A stretch of 64,000 nt of DNA from NCBI RefSeq assembly GCF_024713975.1, contig NC_091106.1, forward strand, positions 12,441,001-12,505,000. Direction: 5' to 3'. This stretch comes from Paralichthys olivaceus (lineage: Eukaryota > Chordata > Actinopteri > Pleuronectiformes > Paralichthyidae). Below are positions 45,251-60,406 of this stretch, in pieces. The notes below the pieces were generated by a model. The model did not search any database. It saw only the letters and a list, made by a program, of their open reading frames with translations, and was not told where the DNA came from. The stretch's first letter is position 1. The number at the start of each line of letters is the position of its first letter. A program made the position numbers and the translations under genes.

Positions 45251-46544
45251 CTCTCTATTACCACTCTCACTCTCCTCCTGTTTGGAAAGGGATGTAGGGG
45301 CTGTGTGTAATGTTTTGGTTGCTCCTCCATTGTTTTATAATGAATGAGTAAATCATATTTCCTGCCTCTGGAGTAACACAGACATTCCAGACAAATCAAC
45401 TACTGCCGTCTTTTGGTTTGAGAAATGAAAATCTACTTATTTAGTACACTGTGGCACTTTAGTAATAACATTTATACAAATGACATTAATTATCTGTATC
45501 TAATGCTGGACAGTAAATTTCACCACAACCCAAGATGTCCACTTGTTGTTGGGACAAGAGGAAAAGTCATTTGGTCATTTAAAGACCTAATGTGTGGCAA
45601 TTGTTCATTGAATTGTCTAAAACAACACAATGTTAAATATGTTGTTGACTTGTGAACCCACATTATCCAAAATGTTTCCAGCAATGTTCAAACCCAGAGA
45701 AATACACAATTTTAGTCAAGGTAATGATTTAATTTTGGCCGAACCTCAGAAACCATGTTTAGGTTCCACTGGCCCTCACAAGGTCAATGTTCATACTAGA
45801 AAAGTTCCTCAAGAGGAAACAAAAATGAGTACACACTACACACACACACACTACACACACCTCTCCTTGCCAGAGTGGAGGATTGTTTAAGGAGGTAATT
45901 GTGGTTTCCAGAGGAGTTTTCCCTTCAAACAAACATGCTGAAACAAGCTTCATATATTTCATTTTTTAAATTATTCTCTTTAATGAGAGTTGGCAGGGCA
46001 TCCAGCCCTCCTAAGCATACTTTGCGGAAGGAGCTGGAGTCATGTGGGATAAACATTTATGAAGCACACAGCGGGGAACTTTGTGGTGAAAGTGTATCAT
46101 CTTTAAAAGAGATGAGAGGCCTGCCTGGTGAAGCATAACATAACATAACATTATCCTGTGTCTGAGCGGACCTGCCAACATCAGTACGTCAAACTATAGA
46201 TGGATGTCAGATCACAAGCTTTTCTTTCCATGCTGACATTTACACTAAATGACACTCCATATAAATTATCTTCATCTTTACAGACAGAATGAAGCATTGA
46301 CTGACCTGCACACAAGTCTCACATTTAACTTGTGGTCCATTTGATGCAGCAGGAGTAAGCATTACTGGTGTATAGTGTCTAAATTTAAATGTCATTAGTT
46401 TCCACTCACAACTCAAATCTCAATCTTAGATATTCCAGAATTCATTACGACTTAAATGTCTGAAATAAAACATACCATGTCGTTTTAATGGAATATTATG
46501 TTTTGAAAGGAAATAAACTGCACCTCATTGTATTCACAATCCAA

Positions 46545-46760
46545 ATCTGCTTTCAGACATACACTGAATTTATACGTTGTGTTCTGCCTCTTGCATGCAT
46601 TCTGTTGTTGTGAACACACCTGACTCAGGGAATCTCCTGCTGCGTTGTTCATACATGAAAGACAAACTCCACAAAATGTTTGGATTCAATTTTAGGGACA
46701 TTTTCCAGAATTCATGTGAGTTCGGGTCACGTGACTTGGTCCATAAATTTGATCTGTTTT
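46545..46760 (+). repeat. Dispersed fish repeat fragment, family B
   Basis: Shares TTTCAGACAT, AATTTATACGT, TGCCTCTTGCATGCAT and a TTTTCCAGAATT block with the pieces at 20,800-21,130 and 58,570-58,690. Confidence 0.5.
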
Positions 46761-49700
46761 ACTTTTCAGTACCTAACTTTCTCAATGAATTGACCTCACA
46801 TGACGCACAAACACATTGTCATGTGTCACGCAGCAGATTTAAGGGAATCAGCTAAAGTTAATTCTACCAAAACATCCTTAATAAACAGGGATCAGTGACT
46901 TTCACCAGTTCCAGAACCCACACTGTAAATTGGATTGACACAAGCTTTTCATTAATTACTGAAATAATAAAGTCGAGTACTCACTTGGCTCCATAGCTCC
47001 GTTTCACTCAGGCCCGGTCATGCCAGTCATGCCAAAGAGGATGTGAGGCCCCAGGTCTTTCCCAGTAATGTTTTCTCCTTATCTGATGGAAGCTCGGAGG
47101 GAACTGCAACAACACGTTAGTCTTAATTAGTTGTTTCATCTTTACACCGTCAGCACCGTGTGTCATGTGAGCCGCTGTCAGGTCTAACATGTTTACCTAA
47201 ACTGTGAAAAAGGTGGTTACCGATATGACCTGAGGACTGCTGGAAGTTGCTAAACAAAATCTGGGTCACAGAGTAATACATTACAGGTTACTTCACAAAG
47301 ATTGAAGACAGGCTGCTTGAATCATCAGTATGCTTCAGTCAAATTTCTTGTCGGATGGTCGAACAGTGTCTGAAACCACCTGCAACCACATCTTTCTGAT
47401 ATTGTAAAAGTGCTGTGTTCACACATATATAATATAATGCTGAAAATGTTCAAAAAGTACAGACATACAAACTGCAGTAATTTCACCAACTTTTAAATCT
47501 AAATAACATATTTATCATCAATAAAAATGATAAAATATATTATCGCCTAAGATTCAGGACAAAAACTTCAGTCTAATAAAACACACGCAATTTGGTGACA
47601 GCACATGCTAGAAGTTTGTATCTATTTCCAGAACAACAGTAGTTCATGATGTTACAGAACCAACCAGTTTATGCTGCCATTCCTATATAAACAGTTATTG
47701 TGACATTCCCCCCAACAGTGCAAACAGACCAAAAAGATCTTCTTAAGTGAAGATATCTAATTCATAAATGCTGTAGTCAGATCCCAGATTTTAGGCTGTT
47801 TAACTCAAAATACAAATTTTCCACCAGCATGAGCTGAGGATCTGTGTTTTCTTGTTGTAATGAAAGTCTCGCGGTAACTTCCTCTTGACACTCGATGGAC
47901 TCAAATATCAGATGATGCTTGAAACCTTTGTAATCACCTGATGGGTTGTTGATCGGTTAAGTGCTTTTCATTTATCCTTTATATGTTAGCATGACTCAGC
48001 TGCCGTGGGGAAAGTGTTGACAGGCAAGCAGCGGGCAGGTTATTATGCCTCTGTGTGTTTTGTGTGTTAGGATATTGGGTTTGGTGACAGGAAGGCGCGT
48101 TCCACATGGCGTCTGACAGAGACCGGCAGAGTGTTCGGCTGCCGGGGGCCTCGACGGCGAGGCTTACCCGCAGTGCCAGGTGCTAACAGGTGAACTCAGA
48201 GATATTGTAGCCCTATTGTTGCGGCCTGGGAGGGACGGAGGGGGGGGTGAGGGGAACCGGACACCCTCTCTGGACCCGGAGCGAGCCTGGGGTAAGGGTG
48301 AGCTCAGTGAGTGTGCTGACAGCAGAGAGAGGAACTCAGATGGACTGCACTCAGTGATGATAATGACGATGATGACGTTGGAGAATGACCCACTAACACA
48401 GACAAGGGACGTCAAATTATCACAGGCTCTTTATTGTCCGGCCATGATAGCAGATGTAGGTGTAGCTAGTATGAGGGTAATGACATGAGGAGCATGGGAC
48501 TGAAAGAAACTCAACACACACACACAGACACACACACACGCATAAAGGAGACTAAAAAATATCATTGAATATTGCAGCTGATTGTTTCAGAGCTTTTTTT
48601 CAAGTACTTTGCATCAAGTCAGAACTAATTAATTTCAGGAGGTTTGAAACGGGGGGAGAAGTACCAAACACAGATGTTCCTTTCTCTCTTTCTGTTTCTT
48701 ATGACCTTGTTTTCCTCTTTCCCCACAAATTCACAGTAAATAAAATTTCACTGTGACACTATCTGATGTACACATTTTAACATTAATGCAGATATTTCCA
48801 TAGGGTTCATTTCACTACTGTAGTTTTAATTTGACATTTAACAGAGATTCTTGTATTATACATGTATATATATATATATTTATTTCCTTATAGCTTGTGA
48901 AAGAAAGATGTACTAGGTGAGTCAATAATAAATTATGGTGTCATAATCTACTAGAGGCTCTGTTAATGTTTACCAGAGAGGAGTCGAAGCTGGAACAAAT
49001 TGGGGTTACGTGCTGTGCTCGGGGGGGCATTTTCGCTCTCGCTCTTGATGGTGGGAATAGTCCTTTCCATTCACTTCTTTTCATGCACACTTTACAGACC
49101 ATCAGAAGATTTCAGACAGTGTGATGTTCCGGTCACACGCCTATCCCTCCAACTTTAGGCTAATGCTACTTCATTCAATTCTGTATAAAAAATGCATTTT
49201 AGATTAAAACACATTCAACCTGTGTTTGTGTGAGAATGTGAGCGAGTGTGCGCCTGTGATCTCAGCGCAGTGACAACCTGAACAAATATGCTGGGTTGAT
49301 TCCTCTGAGATTACAATAGATTCCACGTCGTCTCATGAAGCTGTGAAAGAGATGGGAGGGCACCGCTGAGGCCCCTGAATAAACAACCATTAAATTCTCC
49401 CTAGTCTGCATGAGGGGACCCTTCAGACTTGCAGCCGCGCTTTAAACAAACCAAAACACAAAAATAAGACAGGAACAGAATTTAGTGTAGGGGAGGGAAA
49501 ATAGTTAGAATAAGGAAGCTTACTTTATCCAGTGTACTTCATCTTTTCAGACTAAAGGCTTAATAGAGGCAGATTAGTGGACAGTGGGATAAAGCAAGGA
49601 GAAGATGGGTGGATAGAGAGAAGAGGGGGATGAAGTGGACGAAGGAGAAGATGAAAGCTTTGTTGTGCTGATGCTTAATGAGCTGGAAAACACAATTGAA

Positions 49701-52700
49701 CTTCTCTGACTGTGGAAATCGCTGTGAGGGCATCGTAAATTAGCGCCTGTGTGGGAGCTAGCCTGCTGACAGAAAAGGGGCTTTGTGTGGCGAAGGCGTC
49801 TTCACAGGCCCGCAGCCACTGAGATCCTCAAATGCAGCTCGATCTGTCACATGACGAGGAGTGGCGTGGTTACTCTTAAACATGCGTGAGGGAATTTTTT
49901 GTCGCAGGCGTGATTCTTGCTCTTTTTTAACCCACCTGTTGATGCGATATGTTCTCAAATAACCTTATTTTGCCTTTGTCCTCCTGTCATCAGCCTCTTT
50001 ATATTTTCTGTGTTTGTGTCCTGCTACCTTTGGATTATTACTCCATAATCGTCAAGGCCAAACAATGATATGACATAGGGAAAGAGAAGATGGGTCTAAC
50101 TCCCCTCTGATATTTGGTGAACTCCAAAGGGTGACTCTTCATCCTGGCTTCGCAGGCTTGGCACATGCCTTCTGTTACTAAGTGGCTTCATATTGAAAGG
50201 CTCTGCGGACGCTATTCTCTCTCCCACTGGGTGCCAGCCTCTCTGCCCTGGCAGCTGCTGGGCTTCAGAATAGGCCCATAGTTTCCCCTCTGCAGGTGAG
50301 CTGCACAGCCAAAAACAGGGCCCCTCAAAGGCCCTTTCAGAGTCTCAATAGGAAACTGACTTGGGTAGAGAGGAACGGGCACACAATGGCCGCCTTCTCT
50401 GGACACAGAGAAGATGGAGATGAGCTGTTGGGGTGCTGCTTTAGTGTCGCTTATAGCCATGTCGAGGAGAGGTGATGGGAGAAGGGAGGATGATTTTCCC
50501 CCGTTAAGTTTTAGAAGGCGTGGCTCTTTCCCCTCAGCGTTCTTTTTTAAAATCTCTGCCGCTGCCGTGAAGGGACGTCCTGTCATCCCATGTCTCTGAT
50601 GTAATTGCTGTCCCTTTGAAACCTGACGAAACAAAATGTCCTTCCACGGCCCCGGGGCGACGGGGGTGACACTCAGCTCCCATCCACACCTCCCCTCCCT
50701 CCACCCCCCACCCTTCCACTGGAGCTCCCTTTTCTGCCGCAGCAACACTCTTCCCATGCAGGGAGGGAAGAATGCACCTCCTCCGCTCCCTCTCACCTCC
50801 TTTTCAAAGTTTGCTTTTTAACTTTTATTAGCAACAGCTTTTACTGACACAAGAAGAGTTGGCAACGGACAGACAGGGTGAGGGCGGGGATGAGTGATGG
50901 AGATAAAGTTTAAAAGTGTGAGGATAGACAAGATTGATGAAAGAAAGAAAAAGAGGGTTATCCTGTTCCTTTGTTGGTAATTGCAGCTTGTCAAACCAGA
51001 ACAAAAAAACTGAATTACAACCAGAGAATCTGGATCCCTGAATCTCTGCCTTTAATTATGACTGGGTCATTATTGACTTATATAGTTTATTGTCATCATA
51101 TTCCATTGGTATATTATGGTTGTTTATTCATCTTGAGACTTACAGTCCATATATTACTCACAGTTTGGTCACACACCACTTCCACAAAATTTCAAAAACT
51201 TTTTTACCAGTTATTTAACAGAGAGTTGTATTTTCACTGTGGTTTTCAGATAGCAGATCGCAGTAGACTGTACCAAGAGCTGAGTGGCATACTGAGTCAA
51301 CATAAGGCCTGATTTCTCTTCAGTTGCAATACGGTCAGACAAGGTCAGCAGACATGACACTCGGTTTCTTTTTATTTGCAGCAGTCAATATGTTGAATCA
51401 CTTCATCATAGCTTTTAGGGGGTCCTGAATACACTGTGGTTGAAGGGGTGTTTGAAAGAAGGGGTAGGGCCAAGTGGTAGGGCTCAGGGACAGGGCATTA
51501 GTTGATGGTGGTGTTGTCTCATCAGAGATTTGTGTTGAGACCTTGTTCATCTGGCAGCAATGACATGTGTGGTAGGGTGTCATCTGCATAGCAGTGTTAT
51601 GAGAAGCCCAAGGAGGAGGTGTTTAAATCTCAAAGAATTAGAAAAAAATAACGTGTGTTCGAATTTCGTCAAAATTGATATTCTCCAGTGACACCCCTGT
51701 CTCAACATGAAATCTCAATACTTAAACATATGCATTTATTTTGAAAAGCATAAAACCCCTGTGACTTGGTAGCATGTGTAGGGTTTAACTATTATCATGT
51801 TGTCTTTTGAATGTTTCCCATATTACCCACCACTGCTCTACAACACAGAAATATTTCCACAATATGCTCTTTTCTTATTGTTTACATTTCACATAAGCTC
51901 TTAAACACAGTCATCTCATGTATTACAGAGCCTTTGGCTGTCTAATGTAATTAAGTTTGTGAAGAAGATGCTATCAGTCCCTGTCTCACTTTTTCTCTCT
52001 TTTCTTTCTCTCTCCTTCCTCTCCTCTCCTCCTCTAATCAGTTCCACTCTGTTATTGCAGGCCCCAGGCTGTGTACCTCTTTGCTAAACTGCTTTCACAA
52101 GCATGAGACCAAAGCCTGCTCAAATGTCTATTAGGCTCCTTAAATACCCACTGAAAGCCACAGTCACCGTGTGGCTGACCTTACGGCGGTTGTTGCCATC
52201 ATTATAGCATCAGGAGTCACTGATCTGGCGTCCCTCACACCTTCTTAAGTCAGGAATCGTTTTTCCCTCTGAAGTGACTGGACCACTTTTGAAAGGTTAA
52301 GTGGTGAATAGGAGCTCTCATTGCAGAGCAGAGGGCTGAGCGGGTCGACGGAGACAGACTGTGACCGTAGCCCCAGAGGACTTTAACTGTTGAGAAATCC
52401 AGGACAGACAGTGAAACATAAATTCTGACGACAGACATGCTCATGAATGCACCACGCTTCATGTACTATTTGCTCTGAGGTTTTGAGACGAAAGAAGCAT
52501 TTCCTGCAGTTGGGCCAGCTGGGAGTTATTTAGCGACATTAGTACAATCCTATTCTGGCAAGCGTCTTTCCTCAAGGATAAGTTCATAGGGCTATGTAAA
52601 CCAATAATGTAACAGTACCCTTCTTTGGTGAAATTCATCTTGTGGTGGCTTATTTGGAGGACAGGCTGGGCATCATTATTGTGTTAGTTTAATTTGCAAA

Positions 52701-55700
52701 GAGCGCTGTGACTTTTGCTCGTACATCTCCTGGTACTGAACTCTCATTATTTACATGTGTGAAATAGAGTACATGCTTACATTCTGCAGCACGGAGCCTT
52801 TCACAGCCAAGCTGCAACTCCATAAGCTGCTTAGCTGAGCAGAGTTATTGTACAACTTGTACACTTTTTATCACCCTGTTTGAGCAACTGACTTTTTCTA
52901 AATCATCACATTTTTTGACTCATTATAAAGACACCAAAGACATGAAATATTTCTCTCAGATTTTAGGTTGTGGCCCATTTAACTGAATCCAAGCACACAA
53001 AAGAGAAGTAAACAGACTTTCCCTTAACAAACCTGCTGTTTACTATAATCTGAATAAAAAAGGTCCCCTGGACATTCTGGTAGATTATTGACTTTTTCAT
53101 GCTGTGCATTGTTCTCTTGTCCAACTTAATGAGAGCTTGTAATTAGCTATGTAAACGGTTAGCTGCAGTTACAAATGCCATCACCAGTGCTTTAATAATA
53201 AGAGGAACTAGAAGAACAAATATCTTCTTTTTTATGAAAACATATGTTAAGTTTCATTTCCACAATCTTCTGTTCATATTGTGAAATATCTGTATCAAAG
53301 AACAGCATAGACATCAGTGCAGTATATCTCCATATATGGCTTCTGTTTTTCCTGCTTCCCTTTGTAGTTGCTTTTATCCACATTATGTAAACTTCCAGCT
53401 GCAGTAATCTTATCACGAGATATGCTGCATGTCACATTGTGACACTGGTGCTTATTCTATACGTTAAGCTGGTGGGATTCAGGGGGACTGAGGAAAATAC
53501 TCTTTTTATAGTTTACTTTGGCAAAGCAGTGAGCAGTGACTTTTAAAAAGCAGATTTACAGTGCTTCCCTTTAATGCAAATTAGATACAGCAGTATGTAC
53601 ACGGCAGCACGTTATCATGTATCACTGATGGTGACCCCTCTCTCTTTCATGCTGTGTCTCTCTTTACTCTGCCGCTGTCTGCGTTCTGCAGGTATGTAAT
53701 TATGGTTTGAAAAGGTTGGAGCCAGACGTTCCACGGGGCACAGCGTGGGAACAAAGCAGGGTCTGGGAGCCGAGGTCACGGAGCACAGCGGCTGCACGGT
53801 GGTTACAGAGCACAGAGATAGACATCTCAGGGACAGTCATAGTCCTCAAATGAAAGTCTGCTATTGGAGAGGATTCGGAGGTCTGACTCACATCCTCTGA
53901 CTGAGCTGAGGATAGTTTATGTGGCATTGAATGATGTGGAATGAGCAGCTCTGCAATCTGGCATGAATGGAGGTTCTTTTAGTAGCTGCGGCTGATGAAC
54001 GATGCAGTACATGTAATGGCATTCCTCAAATCCATTTACAATTTGTCATTGTGACACACTGCAGTTAATGAAGACAAAAAAAAACCAATAAAAAGCATCT
54101 GAATTATACACAGGGGTAAATTCACACTGCTTGATAAAATGAGTCCTTGTATTAGAATAAGCAATAATGACCTGTGAGCCGGATTTTTCTTGGATTCTAC
54201 TCCAAATTTTCCAACTGCAGCGTTCTGGAAAATTCACATTATATATCTTTATTTTAGGGACAAAATACTAGCGACAAGATTTTTTGGTTCCTCTATGCTG
54301 TGATGCCAGACCTGCACAAAAGAGAAGTTATGCTCCAATTAGCTGTGGATAAAATATAATCACCAAAGATTAAGTAATTATCTTAACTGAATCAGAAAGG
54401 TTCGACATTCATTGTCACCGGGGAGTCTGTAATGGTACGTTTACTGTGTCACAAAGAAACCACTTGTACTTGAAGTATGAGGCATAAATCAAATTCAATA
54501 AGATACAAATAACAGTCTTTACTCTTATAGGCCAAGCTTTTTATTTCTTATGATAAATGCGTGTATGGACTTCAAAAGATGAGAGTTTTGTTAAGCGATT
54601 ATATCTGTGTAATATCCTTATCTGTACTGAGAAACAAAATAAATAAAAGGAGAGCGCACAAAAAGTTTCATCTGCCGACATAACTGCAGAGAGCAGGCAC
54701 ATGTTTCTTTAATAAGGATGAAAGAGCGGCACTCTTGTAACTGGATCTCTCTGTAGCAGAAAGCTTTCCATCAAGAAACAGCAGGATCCTCAATTTAACC
54801 CACAAGCATCAGGACAGATGGGAGCGTGACACGCAAACTCAAACATACACAACACACAAGTTCAGAGAGTGACACAATCTGAAATGCTTTTTTGTTTAAT
54901 CTTATCAATGCGACTGTGTTGTGAGTATCAAGGGAGGGGGCGGCGTGTGAGGACAGTGTAAAGAACATCTGTAACACCTGTCCTCACTGTTAACACCTGT
55001 ATGCTCCATCCTCTCTGCTGTCACGACATTGTCCCACAGGATGTGCTTCCCGCTGAGCGCACTGAGTCGATGGCCCCATGATGAATTCTGTGGTGCTGGG
55101 GGTCAGGGGTCAGAGGTTAGGGTTACTCCAGCTGGCAGCCAGAGCCGCGGCGGACTCCAGCGAGGAGGCATTCAGTGGCTGGAGCAGGAGTGGGGGGGGC
55201 TGAGTTTGTTTCTCTCTGTGTCTTGTTTGAAGTACTCCACCCTCAAGGCCTTTCTCTTCTCTGGCATCAATCATCACGACTCAGATGTTTAAAAAAAAAG
55301 CTGAAAAAGCAGATATCTTTATATTACATTCAACACACTTGTATCTCTGAAAGTTAAAGCAGCTAAAATATACATTTGTATATTAACACTCGGTCACATG
55401 ACCGCATGTATGTGACAGTGGTCAGTCGTAGTGGTCAGTCGTAGTGATACGCTCTGCAGCGTTGCAGTGACTTTATGCTCAGTGTTTTTGGTTTTCTGGC
55501 CCTCACCAATAAATGCTCTTTGTTAAAAGCAACAAAATACTTTAAACTGTATATTTTTGGGGATTATTGGCTCAGCCAAAACATTGACAAGAAGAAAATA
55601 CACATGCTTAAAATACATCATCATCACATAGATAGACTGTATGAAAGTGTGTGTGAATAGATGACTGTCAAAACTTTAGAAAAGCTTTAGTTAAATACAG

Positions 55701-56267
55701 AACATTTACCATCTAACTAACTTTAAAACACACTTTTTAAATGTTTTAAACTTTAACTACCCACTTCTCTTCCTGCTCAGCACCAAGCACCACTCAGACA
55801 CACTTAGCGACTATAGCTGGTGAGCACAGTGAAACATTCAGCAGCTAAAAGGAGAGCGAAGCACTTCATCAGGAAGTGAGATAAACACAACCTGAAATAA
55901 ATTTTAATATCCCAATGTATTTGTTGGATATGTAAATAGGCAACTGTTTGCAAAAAAGTCTGGTAGATCCACTTACAAGTTGATTATGTTGTCTCTTCAA
56001 TTTATTTAAAACAAACCACCTAAGTAAATGCATTAAGTCATGTTTCTGCAGTTCCCTTATGTGTCCTTTAGAGGGCAGGTTGTCTAATTAATAAGCCACA
56101 TGTGCTTAGTGGCGTGATGTGTTTCATTTAACAGAATTTTCCAAAACATTATTTCTCCCTGAGTGGAAAATGTGTTTAATGAGAAGCGTACAAAACACAG
56201 TAAACAGTCATTAAGCTCACTTTAACAGCTCCCACGTGTTTACTGAGGTTATGAGGGGGGTGAGGAA

Positions 56268-56274
56268 GAGAGAG

Positions 56275-56322
<48 letters not shown>

Positions 56323-56345
56323 TGAGTGAGTGTGAGTGAGAGAGA
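56268..56345. repeat. (GA)n(TG)n(AG)n microsatellite
   Basis: GAGAGAGAGTG then (TG)n to about 56,320, then GAGTGAGTGAG units. Confidence 0.95.
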
Positions 56346-59300
56346 TAGACAGAGACCACCTGAGCTTTCTGTGTCTATGACGTATTTCCATTGTTGATAC
56401 ACCCATCACTAATGTCCAAATTTCACACAGGACCCTCAGATCAGCTTTTCAGATCAGCCACCCTGCACAAAGAGGGAGAGCCATTTTCCTCTGCGGCAGA
56501 CAAAGTGCTTCCCAGTCCTCTGTCATCAGTTACATGACACACAGGGAAAGTTGCACTTTCTGTCTCCTGGCCCATCTCCCCTGGTCGTCCTCAGCTGTCA
56601 TCAACACCATTATTGCTGGAGACCTTCCACAGAGAGTACCTGTGGACCCAAAGAGTCAGGTGGCTCCGGGCCCCAGACTGACTGGCTCTTCCCTCCCCTC
56701 ATTGTAAAAATCCCACCTGTTGCCGGAGGAGGAATTTTATTAGCATCAAACCGAGTTAAAGGCAGGGTCAAAGGCTCAGGTGCCTGCGTTTAAGTGCTGA
56801 GCAGATGGCTTTGCTAATTCTTCCTGCGGCTGCCTCATAAGTCTGACAGCTCCCCACCATTAACCAGACCGTCGTCACAACATTTCATGTTCGCCTCCAC
56901 TCTTCCAGGGAGGTCCTTCCCTCAGCCCTGTAATTTGTGTGGTTAAACTCCACCAGGAGATGTCTAATGTGTGTGTAATGGGTGTCGGTGAGGCACCAAT
57001 TAAGTTAATTGTAGATCATTGCGTTAATTTTAGTTATTTAGAAAACCCCAGCTTTTCCTAAACGTGGTGAGTGCGGGGGGATGTGACGGAGACAGAGGGG
57101 TGGTTAGCCTCAAATACAGGCCTCACTCTCCAGGACGACCTTTATGGGATTTACTGGAAGTAATGACGGTGATGATGAGGTTTCAGTGCTGATGATTGTT
57201 TTAGTGACTTCTCTGTTTTCCGTGCAATTATGTAATATTCATGATCAAATTTCAAACAGCAATACAATATGTGTTGAGGTTTTACGTGGAGACTGATGTC
57301 TCGGACTGATTGTCGTCTGTTGATTATGCTGTTTTTATTACATGTTTTTTTTTTTATTTGATGAAGGTGCCGCTTGAGTGTCAGGCAGAAACACGACAGG
57401 CATCCCTCACACTCACTGATAAGATGTTATTGGTTTCGGAACAGAGCCAGGACTTCAGATCCTGCATTGAACTTCTGTCACCAGTGGTATTGACATATCC
57501 GTCTACTGCATCTGACAACATTTTGTGCACGTGGTTAAGTAAGTGACACTGCAAAGTGTGGACACATGCATTTATCCTTCATATGCCCCAATGCAAGAAC
57601 TGTGCTGCAGAAATATTCAACAAAAGATGCCAAGAACGTGGAGTTTAGTCAAATATTCATTTTAGTGGTTTCCCTCATAATTTGCTGCAAGCTGCAACAC
57701 TTTTCTCATCCAGAATGTTGCTTATAAATCATGGCTTACTGCCGCATTTAAATAATTACAGACAGGCAATTTATTCTTGGCTCCCTCTTTACATTATGTG
57801 CAATAACAGTGTGTGTGTGTGTGTTTCATAGTTTATTGGGAGCAATCATCACTTGCTGACAACTCCCTTTCTTTCCGGCCCTTATTGCCGTCCTCACATT
57901 TTTAAAGGGCTTAATGTCTCTCACATGATACGTGCACATTCACGCTTCTCAACTGGCACATGCACATCACCCGGAGCGGGATATGAGCAGAGGTATGCAG
58001 GGACGGGACCAGGATAACGTATCTGCACCTCGATCGCTTGGCAGATCAAATGAATCTTCTGATGACTTCCAGAGGTGTCAGGCCACACTCTGAACAAACC
58101 ACATGTAACGATTGACTTATCCTCACATCACCTGCAGCCTTTTGGAAAGAGGAGAGGCTCATTGAGAGATATTACTGTCTCTCATGCTTGTTTTGCTTCC
58201 GGCCATTATAATTACTCTACATAAACTTCTTCACCACCAAAGACAAGTAAATACAAACTCATAGTGACACATTGCCTATTTATCATCCTCACAAGATTCA
58301 GCAACATAAAGATTTGTATCTGTTTTTTATGTATGAGCCAATGAGAGCAATACAAGCTCACGTTGATATTACATTTTTATCAGCCTCGACCAAAAGGTAA
58401 AAAATCAATCAGCTCAATAATTAACTTGTTATATCTCATTTGTTTAATGAGCACATTAAGCAGTTACATTTTACTGTTTTACAGGGGTTAGATGCATAAG
58501 CCAATTGCTGCTGGCTATTAAAGTGCTCCAATATTAAAATAAAACTTTCAAAGGTTACACATTGGTTTTCATTGAAGTTGCTTTCAGACATGCACTGGAC
58601 TAATCTCCTGACTCTCTCTGGAGGGGCTGTATGGTACAACAATCCTAACAGATTACCCTGCCAAATGTTTCTACTTTTTTTAAACTTCACTTCCTCACCT
58701 CAGTGGAGTGACTGAGGCATGATAACTCCGATCAATAGGGACTCATTTGCTAAGTCGCAGCTCCTCTGGACCAGCCAGAGGCTGGCCACACCACAGAGGT
58801 GTTTTCCTGTAAGTCTGTGGAAATTTCATAGGTTCAGACATAACATAATGATATCACTCTCACATCTGTACACTAAATGAGGCTACGTTGTCCAACACCA
58901 ATATATTGGTTAGCTAAGCACTTGTCTGTATCTGGTAACTAATGTGATTGGTCGAACATGTGTATCTGCGTGACCTTGCTACTGCGACTCCCTCCCCTGA
59001 TCGACTCTTGGTGAAGGACATAAAAACTAAACCAAACATTTTTTTTGTTTTTTTCTTGTATTTCACAGACTATAAAGATGTAGAGTGAACCTCTTTGGGT
59101 AGTAGACCACCCAGTGGCCTGGGAGAGGGGCTATAGTTGAGGGGCAGCATCGGACTTGCACACATGGATCTGATAGAGAGGGCAGATAACAGGCAGACAC
59201 AGTGGAGCCATCCGTCGTACAGGACAGGAAGTGTGTGCTGTGCCGGCTCCTGTTCTGCTGTACAGTGTGTGTATGCTTAAATCCTGTTGTTGATATTGTT

Positions 59301-59706
59301 AAACCATGTTAATTCTCCGACTGTCTATAAAAGGTGTCTTGAAGACGTTCTCATAATGCTGTAGTGACAACAGCATCGTGATGCCGACACCAGCAGAGTC
59401 TGAACCACTGAGCTGAGCTGTAATCATATTCCTCAGGGGTGTATATGTTATGTTAGATTAGCTGACTCAGTCCATGGCAGAGAATATCAACTTACACACG
59501 TTTAACATAGCCTCAGAGTTACAAAGATTTATGTGTTGGCTGCATATCAGAAAAAAATATTTATAGAGTTGAGTTTAAACTTAAACAACATGAATCTGAA
59601 ACTGTGAGTTTAGTGTGAGGATCTTGGCATGGATGTAGAGTTGTGCCTGGCAATAAGATCACAGAATGATCATCTGCCCTCAATCAGTGCTCTTACAGTG
59701 GATTTG

Positions 59707-59800
59707 TATATATATATATGTGTGTGTGTATATATTATATATATGTAAATTTATAAGTTTGTATATATTTGCAAATGTATATGTGTATATATATGTCTTT
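59707..59800. repeat. AT/TG-rich microsatellite
   Basis: Mixed TATATG and TGTGTA units interrupted by AAATTTATAAG; low complexity. Confidence 0.9.
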
Positions 59801-60406
59801 TCTGCCTCTTTGATTTTAAAGCACAAATGTGAATAATAATAATATAATATAAAAAATAATAATAATTTACTAATCCAAAGCAGAATGTTAAATGTGCTCA
59901 TTATAAATATATGAAACAATAGACATAACTCAATTAAAATTATGTAAGGCATAACAGAGGTTTGATGCCAATTGAAAAAACTAAAAGAAATGTGTCCCCA
60001 GGGATGAATGAATAAATAAATAAAAGTGGCACTGTTTTCAGAGAGTTGTTAAAAAGTGGTGTAAGCCAGAAACAGGTTTTAGTTGTTGTTCATGTATGTA
60101 ATACACAATAATGTACTTTATTTGTGTAGCATTGTTAGTCATATTGTCACTAGGCTCAATGCAGTCTCTGTGTTAGATTAAAGAAACTTTAATTGCATAA
60201 TAAATTTTGTCTCAGGATCAAATATCTCAGGCCATAGGACTATAACCTTGTGATTGTGATTATATACATCAGTATATAATTCAATATTTTTAATAGTCTC
60301 TATGTGCAGCAATTCAGACACAAGAATGTCCTTTATTCACATAATAACAAAGGTTAACTGCAGTATAGTTTTACTGTATATTGGTATATACAGTCAAGTA
60401 TATACA

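Larger units (their letters stand above)
44301..60400. other. Gene-poor 16-kb interval between msx3 and prap1
   Basis: No gene is supported. Open frames are short, lack splice-consistent partners and show no recognised domain. The longest (minus, about 50,212-50,796) starts at GTG and is Gly/Arg/Pro-rich. Microsatellites occur near 45,838, 48,519, 48,868, 56,278, 57,812 and 59,707. Repeat fragments occur at 46,545-46,760 and 58,570-58,690. An interval of this size beside a developmental homeobox gene in a compact genome probably carries msx3 enhancers. Confidence 0.5.

Noticed and set aside
50212-50796. 194-codon minus-strand open frame
   Set aside because: It begins at GTG rather than ATG, has skewed Gly/Arg/Pro content, no domain, no splice-consistent partner and no promoter. 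Probably chance in GC-richer DNA.
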